Shown here one piece after another: positions 20,100 to 31,600 of a stretch of DNA of 64,000 nucleotides (position 1 is the first letter of the stretch; each line of letters starts with the position of its first letter). The notes beneath the pieces are model-generated. The model did no database searches and had not been told where the DNA came from. It was given only the letters and a program-made list of their open reading frames with translations. Source of the stretch: Streptomyces antimycoticus (lineage in GTDB: Bacteria; Actinomycetota; Actinomycetes; Streptomycetales; Streptomycetaceae). A program made the position numbers and the translations under genes. The stretch spans positions 3,906,001 through 3,970,000 of the forward strand of contig NZ_BJHV01000001.1 of NCBI RefSeq assembly GCF_005405925.1, written 5' to 3'.

Positions 20100-23000
20100 T
20101 CAGGAGATCCCGAATTCCTTGCCGATGAAGTCGAAGAGGTCGTCGTCCGTGGCGGACTCCAGCTCCTCGGCGACTCCGGCGCCGTCTTCCGGTCCTCGGT
20201 CGTCATTCCATTGCGCGAGCAGCGCCTGCAGTCGCGCGGTGATCCTGCTCCGGCCCTCGTCGTCCGGGGTGGCCCCGGACAGGGACTTCTCCAGCCCGTC
20301 GAGCTCCGCGAGCAGCGAGGTGACCGCCGTCGCGTCGTCCGGCAGGATCTCGCCGCGCAGGTACTCGACCAGTGCGTTCGGTGTGGGGTAGTCGAAGACC
20401 AGCGTCGCCGGGAGCCGGACTCCGGTGGTCGCGTTCAGGCGGTTGCGCAGCTCCACGGCGGTCAGGGAGTCGAAGCCGACCTCGCTGAACGAGCGGGCCG
20501 GGTCGACCGTCTCCGGACCGGGGTAGCCGAGCACGGCCGCCACCTGGGTGCACACCAGCTCCAGCAGCACCTCTTCCCGCTCGGGTTCGGAGAGCCCGCC
20601 GAGCCGCTCCCGCAGCGCCTCGGCACCGGCCGCGGCGGCCGCCGCGGACTCGGCGGCGCGGCGGGCGGGCGCCCGGACGAGACCGCGGAAGAGCGCGGGC
20701 AGCATGCCGCTTCCGGCCTGTGCCCTGAGGGCGGCCATCTCCAGCGGCAGCGGTACGAGGAGGGCCTCGTCCGAACCCCGCGCGGCGTCGAACAGCTCCA
20801 GGCCACTCTCGGCCGTGAGCACACCGACGCCTCCGCGGCGGATGCGGGCGATCTCTGCCTCGTCCAGCTCACCGCCCATGCCGCCGCCGGCCACGGACCA
20901 CAGGCCCCAGGCGAGGGAGGTGGCGGGCAGGCCCTGTGCGGTGCGGTGCTGGGCGAGGGCGTCCAGGAAGGCGTTGGCCGCCGCGTAGTTGCCCTGGCCG
21001 GGGCCGCCGAAGACTCCGGAGGCCGAGGAGAACAGGACGAACGCGGCCAGGTCCGGGTGGTGGTCGCGGGTCAGCTCATGGAGGTTCCACGCCGCGTCGG
21101 CCTTCGGGCGGGCCACGGTGGCCATGCGCTCGGGCGTCAGCGAGGCGATCACGCCATCGTCCAGGACACCTGCCGTGTGGATGACGGCGGTGAGGGGGTG
21201 GGCGGTGGGGATGGACCCGATGACCTCTGCGAGGGCGGTGCGGTCGGCCGCGTCGCAGGCCGCCCAGTGTGCTTCCGCGCCCAGCGCGGTGAGTTCCGCG
21301 GTGAGTTCGGATGCGCCCGGTGCCTGGTCGCCTCGGCGGCTGAGCAGGAGGAGGTGGCGTACGGCGTGGTTGGTCGCCAGGTGCTTGGCGAACAGGGTGC
21401 CCAGGGTGCCGGTGGCGCCCGTGATCAGGACCGTGCCGTCGGGGTTCCAGGCGGGTGCCTGGTTCTCCGCTGCCACGGCGGCCCGTGCCAGCCTCGGTGC
21501 CCGGACGACGCCGTCGCGGATGGCGGTTTGCGGTTCGCCTGTGGCCAGGGCGGCGGCCACGGTCTTCTGGGTCGCCTCGCCTTGGCCATCGGTGTCCACC
21601 AGGACGATGCGGTCCGGGTTTTCCGCTTGTGCGGAGCGGACGAGGCCCCAGGCGGCGGCTTGGGCCGGGTCGGGGGCGGACTCGTCTGTAGCGGTGGTTA
21701 CGGCGCCCGTGGTGAGGATGACCAGGCGGGTGTCGGCGAAGCGGTCGTTGTCCAGGTAGGTCTGGAGGAGGGTGAGGGTTTGGGTGGTGATGCGGTGTGC
21801 GGCTTGGGTGGGGGTTTCCCCCATCCCGCCCCTTCCCGCAACCATGGGCTCCGCCCCTGGACCCTGGTCCTCAAGCGCCGGACGGGCTCGAGTTGCCGCG
21901 GACGCGTGAGATGCCGTGTCCGTTGCGGGCAGCGGTACCACTACGTACTCCGGCAGCTCTGCGCCGCCATCGAGTGCCTCTGCCAGCGCCGTCAGGTCCT
22001 CGTAGGCCGTGAGGCCCAAGGTGTCGGGGCCCACGGCTGCCCAGCGGTCGGGGGTTACCTCGGCGGACGGCGACGCCGTCACCGGCGCCCAGTCCAGGCG
22101 GAACAGGGAGTCGGACGCGCCGCCCGGGCGGGCCGCGCCCAACTGGTCCGGGGAGACCGTGCGCAGGGCCAGGCCCTCGACCGATGCCACCGGGGTGCCC
22201 GTCACGTCGGCCAGTTCCAGCGACACCGTGCCCGTGGCCGTACCGGCAAGGCGTACGCGTAGCGCCGCGGCGCCGACCGCGTGCAGGGAGACGCCGGTCC
22301 AGGAGAAGGGCAGGCGGCCCTGGCCGGTGCCCTCCTCGGTCGTCTGGAGGCCCAGCGCGTGCAGCGCGGCGTCCAGCAGTGCCGGGTGCAGGCCGAACGC
22401 GGCGGCGTCGGACGTGCGGTCCTCCGGCAGCCGTACCTCGGCGAACACCTCGTCGTCGCGGCGCCAGGCGGCGGTCAGGCCCTGGAAGACAGGGCCGTAG
22501 TCGAAGCCCGATCCGGCCAGGCCCTCGTAGAGGCCCGCCACCTCGATCTTCTCGGCGTCGGCAGGGGGCCAGGCGGACAGGTCGAACGACGGGGCCATGG
22601 CATCCGACGCCACCAGCGCGCCCGTGGCGTGGCGCAGCCACGGCTCGTCGGCCGGGGCGCCCTCGGTGCGGGAGTGCAGGGTCAGGGCGCGGCGGCCGGT
22701 GTCGTCGGGCGCGGCGAGCGCGAGCCGGAGCTGGACGGCGCCCTGGTCGGGCACGATCAGCGGGGCTTCCAGGGTCAGTTCGTCCAGGCGGTCGCAGCCC
22801 GCGTGGTCCCCGGCGCGCAGCGCCAGCTCCACGAACGCGGTGCCGGGCAGCAGCACCGTGCCCATCACGGCGTGGTCGGCCAGCCAGGGCTGGGTCTGCA
22901 GGGAGAGCCGTCCGGTGAAGGCGATGCCGTCCGAGTCGGGCAGTTCCACTGCGGCGCCCAGCAGGGGGTGACCGGCCGCGTGCAGGCCGATCGCGGTGGC

Positions 23001-25661
23001 GTCGCCGCCGACCGGTCCGGCGTTCAGCCAGAACGAGCGGCGCTGGAAGGCGTACGTCGGCAGGTCGACCTGGTGCGGGCGGTACGGCGCGTACAGCGCG
23101 GTGAAGTCCACGGCGGCGCCCCGGACCTGGGCGGTGCCGACCGCCGTGAGCAGCGTCTCGGCCTCCGGCCGGCCGCCGCGCAGGGCGGTGGCGAAGGAGC
23201 CGCCGTCCTCGGTGACGCAGTCCTGCGCCATCGCGGTCAGCACCCCCTCGGGGCCGAGTTCCAGGTAGGTGGTGACGCCCTGGGTTTCCAGGGTGCGGAC
23301 GCCGTCCAGGAAGCGGACCGCTTCGCGGACGTGGCGCACCCAGAAGTCGCCCGTCGTGATCTCCTCGGCGGCCACCACGCCACCGGTCAGATTCGACACG
23401 ATCGGGATCTTCGGAGCCTGGTACGCCAGCCCCTGCGCCACCTCGCGGAAGGCGTCCAGCATGCCGTCCATGTGGGGCGAGTGGAAGGCGTGGCTGACGG
23501 TGAGGCGCTTGGTCTTGCGGCCCTCCGCCTCGAACGACGCCGCGATCTCCAGCGCCGCGTCCTCGTCACCCGCGACCACGACCGAGGTCGGGCCGTTGAC
23601 GGCCGCGATGCTCACGCGCTTGCCGAGCTGCGGGGTCACCTCGTCCTCGGACGCCTGGACGGCGATCATCGCGCCACCGGCCGGAAGCCGCTGCATCAAC
23701 CGTCCACGAGCGGCCACCAGCTTCGCCGCGTCCGCCAGCGAGAGCACACCGGCCACATGCGCGGCGGCCAGCTCGCCGATGGAGTGGCCGGACAGGTAGT
23801 CCGGCTTCACGCCCCAGGTCTCGACCAGGCGGAACAGCGCCACCTCGACCGCGAACAGCGCGGGCTGGGTGAAGCCGGTCTGGTCCAGCTCCTCGGCGTC
23901 GTCCCCGAACAGCACGTCACGAAGCGGCCGCTCCAGATGTGCGTCCAGCGCGTCGCAGACCGCGTCCAGCGCCTCGGCGAACGCCGGATAGGCGTCGTAG
24001 AGCTCACGGCCCATGCCGAGCCGCTGGCTGCCCTGTCCGGTGAACAGGACGGCCAGCTTGCCGCCCTCGGCCACCGCGCCCTCGACCAGCCCGGTCGCGG
24101 TGCGGCCCTCGGCGAGGGCGTCCAGACCGGCCAGGAAGCCGTCCCGGCCCGCGGCGACGAGCGTCGCCCGGTGCTCGAAGGACACGCGGGAGGTGGCCAG
24201 CGAGTGGCCGATGTCGGCGAGGGACAGCTCGGGGTGGTCGGCCACATGGGCCCGGAGCCGGGCCCCCTGGGCGCGCAGCGCCTCGGGGGTCTTGGCGGAC
24301 ATCGCCCACGGCAGCGCGGACGGCTCGCCGGCCGGAAGCGCGGGTACCTCCGCCGGTTCGGGCTCCGGCATCTGCTCGATGATGGCGTGCGCGTTGGTGC
24401 CGCTCATGCCGAAGGAGGAGATACCGGCCCGGCGCGGACGCCCGGTCTCCGGCCACTCCCGCGCCTCGGTCAGCAGCGAGACCGCGCCCGACTCCCAGTC
24501 CACATGCGGCGACGGCTCATCGATGTGCAGCGACTTCGGCAGGACGCCGTGCCGCATCGCCAGCACCATCTTGATGATGCCCGCGACACCGGCGGCCGCC
24601 TGCGTGTGGCCGAAGTTGGACTTGATCGAGCCCAGCCACAGCGGCTGGTCCCCGGTCTTCTCCTTGCCGTACGTGGCCAGCAGCGCCTGCGCCTCGATCG
24701 GGTCACCCAGCGTCGTACCCGTGCCATGCGCCTCGACCGCGTCCACATCGCGAGCCGACAGACCCGCGTTCGCCAGCGCCTGACGGATCACCCGCTGCTG
24801 GGACGGGCCGTTGGGCGCCGTCAGACCGTTGGACGCACCGTCCTGGTTGACCGCCGTGCCCCGCACGACCGCCAGCACCCGGTGACCGTTCTTCTTCGCG
24901 TCCGACAGCCGCTCCACCAGCAGCATGCCCACGCCCTCACCCCAGGCCGTGCCGTCGGCGGCGGCGGCGAACGGCTTGCAGCGGCCGTTCCTGGCCAGTC
25001 CGCGCTGGCGGCTGAACTCGGTGAACACATCGGGGGTGGTGATGATGGTGACACCGCCCGCGAGCGCCATGGTGCACTCGCCGTTGCGCAGCGCCTGCGC
25101 CGCGAGGTGCAGCGCCACCAGGGACGACGAGCACGCCGTGTCGACCGTGACGGCCGGGCCCTCGAAGCCGAAGGTGTACGACACCCGGCCGGAGGCGATG
25201 CTGCTGGAGCCACCGGTGCCGAGGTAACCTTCGACGCCTTCCGGGACGGTGTGCAGCCGCGACACATAGTCGTTGTGCATCTGGCCGACGAACACGCCGA
25301 CCTGCTTGCCGCGCAGTGCGCCCGGGTCCAGGCCCGCCCGCTCGAACGCCTCCCAGGAGCTCTCCAGCAGCAGCCGCTGCTGGGGGTCCATGGCGAGCGC
25401 CTCGCGCGGGTTGATCCCGAAGAAGGCCGGGTCGAAGTGGTGGGCGTCGTAGTAGAAGCCGCCCTCGCGGGCGTACGAGGTGCCGGGCCGGTCCGGGTCC
25501 GGGTCGTAGAACGCGTCGAGGTCCCAGCCGCGGTCCTCCGGCAGCCGGGCGATACCGTCCCGGCCCTCGGCCAGCAGCTCCCACAGCTCCTCGGGGGTGC
25601 GCACATCCCCGGGGAAGCGGCAGCTCATCGCGATGATCGCGATCGGGTCGTCCTCGTCGGC
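20100..25661 (-). other. PKS module C3: KS-AT(malonyl)-DH-KR-ACP plus docking domain
   Basis: KS Cys near 25125, AT GHSIG near 23780 with HAFH near 23490, [12 protein letters not shown] near 22870, KR Ser and Tyr (FSSASG, GQGNY) near 21020 and 20980, ACP Ser near 20472, then about 95 residues of docking helices. It predicts a 6,7-double bond. The KR structural region holds a repeat-derived insert at 21803-21899. Confidence 0.88.
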
Positions 25662-28600
25662 CCCGCCACCCGCCGGGCCTTCCGCCCGGGCGGGGACGGC
25701 CGCGGCCGCCTCGGAGCCGAGCAGCTCCTCCAGCAGATATCCGGCGAGCGCGGTCGGCGTCGGGTAGTCGAAGACCAGTGTGGCGGGCAGCCGCAGCCCG
25801 GCGGCGCCGCCGAGGCGGTTGCGGAACTCCACCGCGGTCAGCGAGTCGAAACCGAGGTCCTTGAAGGCCCGGCTCGCCTCGACCGCGTCGGGCGAATCAT
25901 GCCCGAGCACCACGGCCACCTGGGCGCGCACCAGGTCGAGCAGGGTCTGCTCGCGCTCGGCCGCGTCCAGCCGGACCAGCCGCTCCACCAGCGAGGAGCC
26001 GTCCTGGGCCGCGCCCGATTCGGCGGTGCGGCGGGTCGTACCGCCGCGCACCAGACCGCGCAGCAGCGGCGGCACCATCTCGATGGGCGCGCCGGTGAGC
26101 GGCGCCAGGTCGAGCTGCATCGGCACCAGGAAGGCGTCGCCCACCTCCTGAGCGGCGTCGAACAGCGCCAGGCCCTCGTCGGAGGACAGGCCGAGCACAC
26201 CGGAGCGGGTCATCCGGGACTTGTCGGTGGCCTCCAGCTCACCGGTCATCCCGCTGGCCTCGGCCCACAGGCCCCAGGCCAGCGAGGTGGCGGCCAGGCC
26301 CTGGGCCTGGCGGTGGCGGGCCAGGGCGTCCAGGAAGGAGTTGGCCGCCGCGTAGTTGGCCTGCCCGGGGCCGCCGAACGTTCCGGCGGCGGAGGAGAAC
26401 AGGACGAACGCGGCGAGGTCCTGGTCGCGGGTCAGCTCGTGCAGGTTCACGGCCGCGTCCACCTTGGGGCGCAGCACCTTCTCCAGCCGCTCCGGTGTCA
26501 GCGAGTCGATCACACCGTCGTCCAGCACACCGGCGGTGTGCACGACGGCGGTCAGCGGATGCCCGGCAGGGATGTCGGCCAGGACGGCGGCGAGCGCGTC
26601 CCGGTCGGCGGCGTCGCAGGCGGCGATGGTGACCTCGGCGCCCAACTCACGCAGCTCGGCGGCGAGTTCGGCCGCACCCGCGGCCTGCTCACCGCGCCGG
26701 CTGGTGAGCACCAGGCGGCGGGCGCCGCGCTCGGTCACCGCGTGCCGGGCGACCAGGCCGCCCAGCGTGCCGGTGCCGCCGGTGATCAGCACCGTGCCGT
26801 CCGGGTTCCACGGGGCGGGCACGGTGAGCACGACCTTGCCGATGTGGCGGGCCTGGCTGAGGTAGCGGAACGCGTCCGGGGCCTGCCGCAGATCCCATGC
26901 GGTGATCGGCAGCGCCCGCAGCGCGCCCCGCTGGAACAGCTCCAGCAGCTCGCACAGCATCTCCTGGATGCGGTCCAGGCCCGCCTCGGTGAGGTCGAAC
27001 GCCTGGTAGGAGACGCCGGGGTAGGCGGCCGCGACCTCTTCCGGGAGCCGGACGTCGGTCTTGCCCATCTCGACGAACCGGCCGCCGCGCGGCAGCAGCC
27101 GCAGCGAGGCGTCCACGAACTCCCGGGCCAGCGAGTCCAGCACCACATCGACACCGCAACCGCCGCTGGCCTCGCGGAACGTCTCCTCGAAGGCCAGGTC
27201 GCGGGAGGAGGCGATGCGGTCGTCGGCCAGCCCCAGCGAGCGCAGGGTGTCCCACTTGCCCTGGCTGGCGGTGGCGTAGACGTCCACGCCCCAGTGGCGG
27301 GCCAGTTGCACGGCGGCCATGCCGACACCACCGGCGGCGGCGTGCACCAGCAGTGACTCGCCGCCCTGGAGGTCGGCCAGGTCGCGCAGCGCGTAGTAGG
27401 CCGTCATGAAGACGATCGGCACGGACGCGGCCTGGGCGAACGACCAGCCGTCGGGCATCGGCGCGATCATGCGGCGGTCCACGACCACCAGCGGGCCGAA
27501 GCCACCGGGCAGCATGCCCATCACCCGGTCGCCGGGCGCGAGATCGGTGACGCCCGGTCCGGTCTCGAGGACGACACCAGCGCCCTCGCTGCCCATCAGG
27601 CCCGCGTCGCCGGGGTACATGCCGAGCGCGTTGAGCACATCGCGGAAGTTCACACCGGCGGCCCGGACCGCGACCCGCACCTGTCCCGTCTCCAGCGGCG
27701 CGGCGGCCTCCGGGCTGGGCAGCAGGGTGAGGTTCTCCAGGGTGCCCTTGTCCTGGATGTCCAGGCGCCAGGCCGGCTCGCCGGGCGGCGGCACCATGGG
27801 CCCGCCGGCGGCGGTGCGCGCCAGCCGGGGGCGTGTACGGCGCCCCGGCGCAGCACGAACTGCGGCTCGCCGGAGGCGATGGCGGTGCCCAGCGCCTCGT
27901 AGGAGGCGTCGGTGCCGTCGAGGTCCACCAGCACCAGCCGGTCCGGGTTCTCCGACTGCGCCGAGCGCACCAGACCCCACGCGGGGGCGTGGGCCAGGTC
28001 GTGGGTACCGGCGTCGCCCGCGGTGGCCACCGCGCCCCGGGTGACGAGCACGAGCTGGGACGCCGCGAACCGGTCGTCGGCCAGCCACGCCCGTACGAGC
28101 GCCAGTGTCCGCTGGGTGGCGGTGTGGACGGCGGCGGTCACCTCGTCATCGGTGGCGCCGCGCGGGTCGAGGTAGGTCAGGACGTACGCGGGCGCGTCCC
28201 CGGCCGCGGCCAGCGCGTCCAGATCGGCGTGGACCGTCGCACCCGAGGTCAGCGCGGCGGGCGCGCCCTCGCCGAGCACCGTCCAGGTCGCGGTGGCCGC
28301 GCCGTCCGTGGCCAGTGGCACGGTGGCCCAGTCCAGCCGGTACAGCGACTCGTGGTACGCGGCGGACCGGCCGTCCGCGAGCTGTCCGGCCGAGACGGGG
28401 CGCAGCGCAAGCTGCTCGACCGAGGCCACCGGGGCACCGGTGCCGTCGGCCAGCTCCAGCGCCACCCCGTCGGCCCCGGCCGGGGTCAGCCGGACCCGGA
28501 GCGCGTCGGCGCCGACCGCGTGCAGCGACACCCCGCTCCAGGAGAACGGCAGCCGCCCCTGCTCATCGCCGCCCGCACGGGCGAACGTGCTGTGCAGCGC

Positions 28601-31600
28601 GGCGTCCAGCAGCGCCGGGTGCAGCCCGAACGCGGTGGCCTCGGACGTGCGGTCCTCCGGCAGCCGCACCTCGGCGAACACCTCGTCGCCGCGCAGCCAG
28701 GCCGCGCTCAGCCCCTGGAACATCGGCCCGTACGCGAAGCCGCCCTGCGCCAGGTGCTCGTAGAGCCCCTCGACCTCGGCGGGTTCGGCGCCCGGCGGCG
28801 GCCATGCGGTCAGGTCGAACGAGGGCCGCGGGGCACCGGCCACCAGCACACCGCCGGCATGGCGGATCCACGGCATCTCGGCGGGCGCGTCCTGCGCCCG
28901 CGAGTACAGCTCCAGCGTGCGGTGCCCGGCCTGCTGCGGGGCGCCCACGACGATCTGCAACTGGACCGCGCCGCGCTCGGGCAGGACCAGCGGCGCCTCG
29001 ATGGTCAGCTCGTCCAGCCGGTCGCAGCCCACCTGGTCACCGGCGCGGATGGCCAGCTCGACGAAGGCGGTGCCGGGCAGCAGGACGGTGCCCATGACGG
29101 CGTGGTCGGCCAGCCACGGGTGGCTTTCGAGGGAGAGCCGGCCGGTGAACAGGAAGCCGTCGGAGTCCGCCAGCGGCACGGCGGCGCCCAGCAGCGGATG
29201 GTCGGCCCGGTCCAGGCCCGCCGACTCCACGTCGCCGACGAAGCCCGCGGGGGACGTCAGCCAGAAGCGGCGGTGCTGGAAGGCGTAGGTCGGCAGGTCG
29301 ACGCGGTGGGCGCCGGTCCCGGCGAAGTACGCGGACCAGTCCGGCGTCACCCCGCGGACCTGCAGGGCGGCGAGGGCGGTGGCGACGGTCTCGGCCTCGG
29401 GGCGGCCGCCGCGCAGCGTGGCGGCGAAACCGGCCACGTCGGCGTCGGCGAGGCAGTCCTGGCCCATCGCGGACAGCACACCGTCGGGGCCGAGTTCGAG
29501 GTAAGTGGTGACGCCCTGGGCTTCCAACGTCCGGACGCCGTCGAGGAAGCGCACGGCCTCCCGGACGTGGCGCACCCAGAAGTCCGGGCTGGTGATCTCC
29601 TCGGCGGAGACCACGGTCCCGGTCAGGTTGGAGACGATCGGGATGCGCGGGGCCTCGTAGGTCAGCCCCTCGGCCACCTCGCGGAACGCCTCCAGCATCT
29701 CGTCCATGCGCGGCGAGTGGAACGCGTGGCTCACGGCCAGCCGCTTGGTCTTGCGGCCCCGCTCCTCGAAGGCCGCCGCGATCTCCAGTGCCGCGTCCTC
29801 GTCACCCGCGACCACGACCGAGGTCGGGCCGTTGAGGGCGGCGATGCTGACCCGCTCGGCGAGCAGCGGCAGCACCTCGTCCTCGGACGCCTGGACGGCG
29901 ATCATCGCGCCACCGGCCGGAAGTGCCTGCATGAGGCGGCCACGGGCGGCCACGAGCTTGGCCGCGTCGGCGAGCGAGAGCACACCGGCCACATGGGCGG
30001 CGGCCAGCTCGCCGATGGAGTGGCCGGAGAGGAAGTCGGGCCGCAGGCCCCACGCCTCGGCCAGGTGGAACAGCGCGACCTCGATGGCGAACAGCGCGGG
30101 CTGAGTGAACCCGGTCTGGTCCAGCTCCTCGGCGTCGGTCCCGAACATCACGGTCTTCAGCGGCCGTTCGAGATACGCGTCCAGCTCGTCGCAGACCGCG
30201 TCCAGCGCCTCGGCGAACGCCGGATAGGCGTCGTAGAGCTCACGGCCCATGCCGAGCCGCTGGCTGCCCTGTCCGGTGAACAGGAACGCCACCTTGCCGT
30301 CCGCCACCGAGCCCTGCACCAGCCCCGACGCCGACTCGCCACGCGCCAGCGCCTCCAGGCCCGAGACCAGCGCCGCACGGTCCTGGCCGACCACGACGGC
30401 ACGGTGGTCCAGCGCGGCACGGGTGGTCGCGAGCGAGTACGCCAGGTCGGTCGGCGACAGCTCCGGCCGCAGCTGAAGGTCGGCGAGCAGCCGCTCGGCC
30501 TGCGCCCGCAGCGCGTCGGCGCTCTTGCCGGACACCAGCCAGGGCAGCACGGACGGCCGGGCGGCCGGAAGCGCGGACGCCTCGGCCGGTTCGGGCTCCG
30601 GCGCCTGCTCGATGATGGCGTGCGCGTTGGTGCCGCTGACACCGAAGGAGGAGATACCGGCCCGGCGCGGACGCCCGGTCTCCGGCCACTCCCGGGCCTC
30701 GGTCAGCAGCGAGACCGCGCCCGAGTCCCAGTCCACATGCGGCGACGGCTCGTTGATGTGCAGCGACTGGGGCAGGACGCCGTGGTCCATCGCCTGCACC
30801 ATCTTGATGATGCCCGCGACACCGGCGGCCGCCTGCGTGTGGCCGAAGTTGGACTTGATCGAGCCCAGCCACAGCGGCTGGTCCCCGGTCTTCTCCTTGC
30901 CGTACGTGGCCAGCAGCGCCTGCGCCTCGATCGGGTCACCCAGCGTCGTACCCGTGCCATGCGCCTCGACCGCGTCCACATCGCGAGCCGACAGACCCGC
31001 GTTCGCCAGCGCCTGACGGATCACCCGCTGCTGCGAGGGACCGTTGGGCGCCGTCAGACCGTTGGACGCACCGTCCTGGTTGACCGCCGTGCCCCGCACG
31101 ACCGCCAGCACCCGGTGACCGTTCTTCTTCGCGTCCGACAGCCGCTCCACCAGCAGCATGCCGACACCCTCGGCCCAGCCGGTGCCGTCCGCGTCGCCCG
31201 AGAAGGCCTTGCAGCGGCCGCTGGTCGACAGACCGCCCTGACGGCTGAAGTCGATGAAGGTGTCCGGGGTGGACATGACGGTGACACCGCCCGCGAGGGC
31301 CATGGTGCACTCGCCGCTGCGCAGCGCCTGCGCCGCCAGGTGCAGCGCCACCAGCGACGACGAGCACGCCGTGTCGATGGTGACCGCGGGGCCTTCGAGA
31401 CCGAAGGTGTAGGCCACCCGGCCGGAGGCGACACTGCCCGCCGTACCGGTGCCGAGGTAGCCCTCCAGGCCCTCCGGCAGGGCGGTCAGCCGGGAGAGGT
31501 AGTCGTGGTACATGACGCCCGCGAAGACGCCGGTCTTGCTGCCGCGCACGGTCGCCGGGTCGATCCCGGCCCGCTCGAACGCCTCCCAGGAGCTCTCCAG

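Noticed and set aside
12784..20391. Very long rightward open frames opposite the PKS genes (also 8302-12705, 22281-27356, 27833-31975, 32663-37666, 40780-47322)
   Set aside because: They are antisense shadows of high-GC coding DNA. Compositions are Arg/Gly/Gln/His-rich with no recognisable domain, and the opposite strand carries perfect PKS motifs.
26820..27775. C2 ER as a standalone oxidoreductase insertion or foreign gene
   Set aside because: It sits at the standard DH-ER-KR position with ordinary linkers and codon use once the frame is corrected.
27650..28088. Two separate PKS genes meeting here (one ending at 27650, one starting at 28088)
   Set aside because: The overlap cuts a module between its KR structural region and ER, with no docking domains at either end; a one-base shift joins them exactly.
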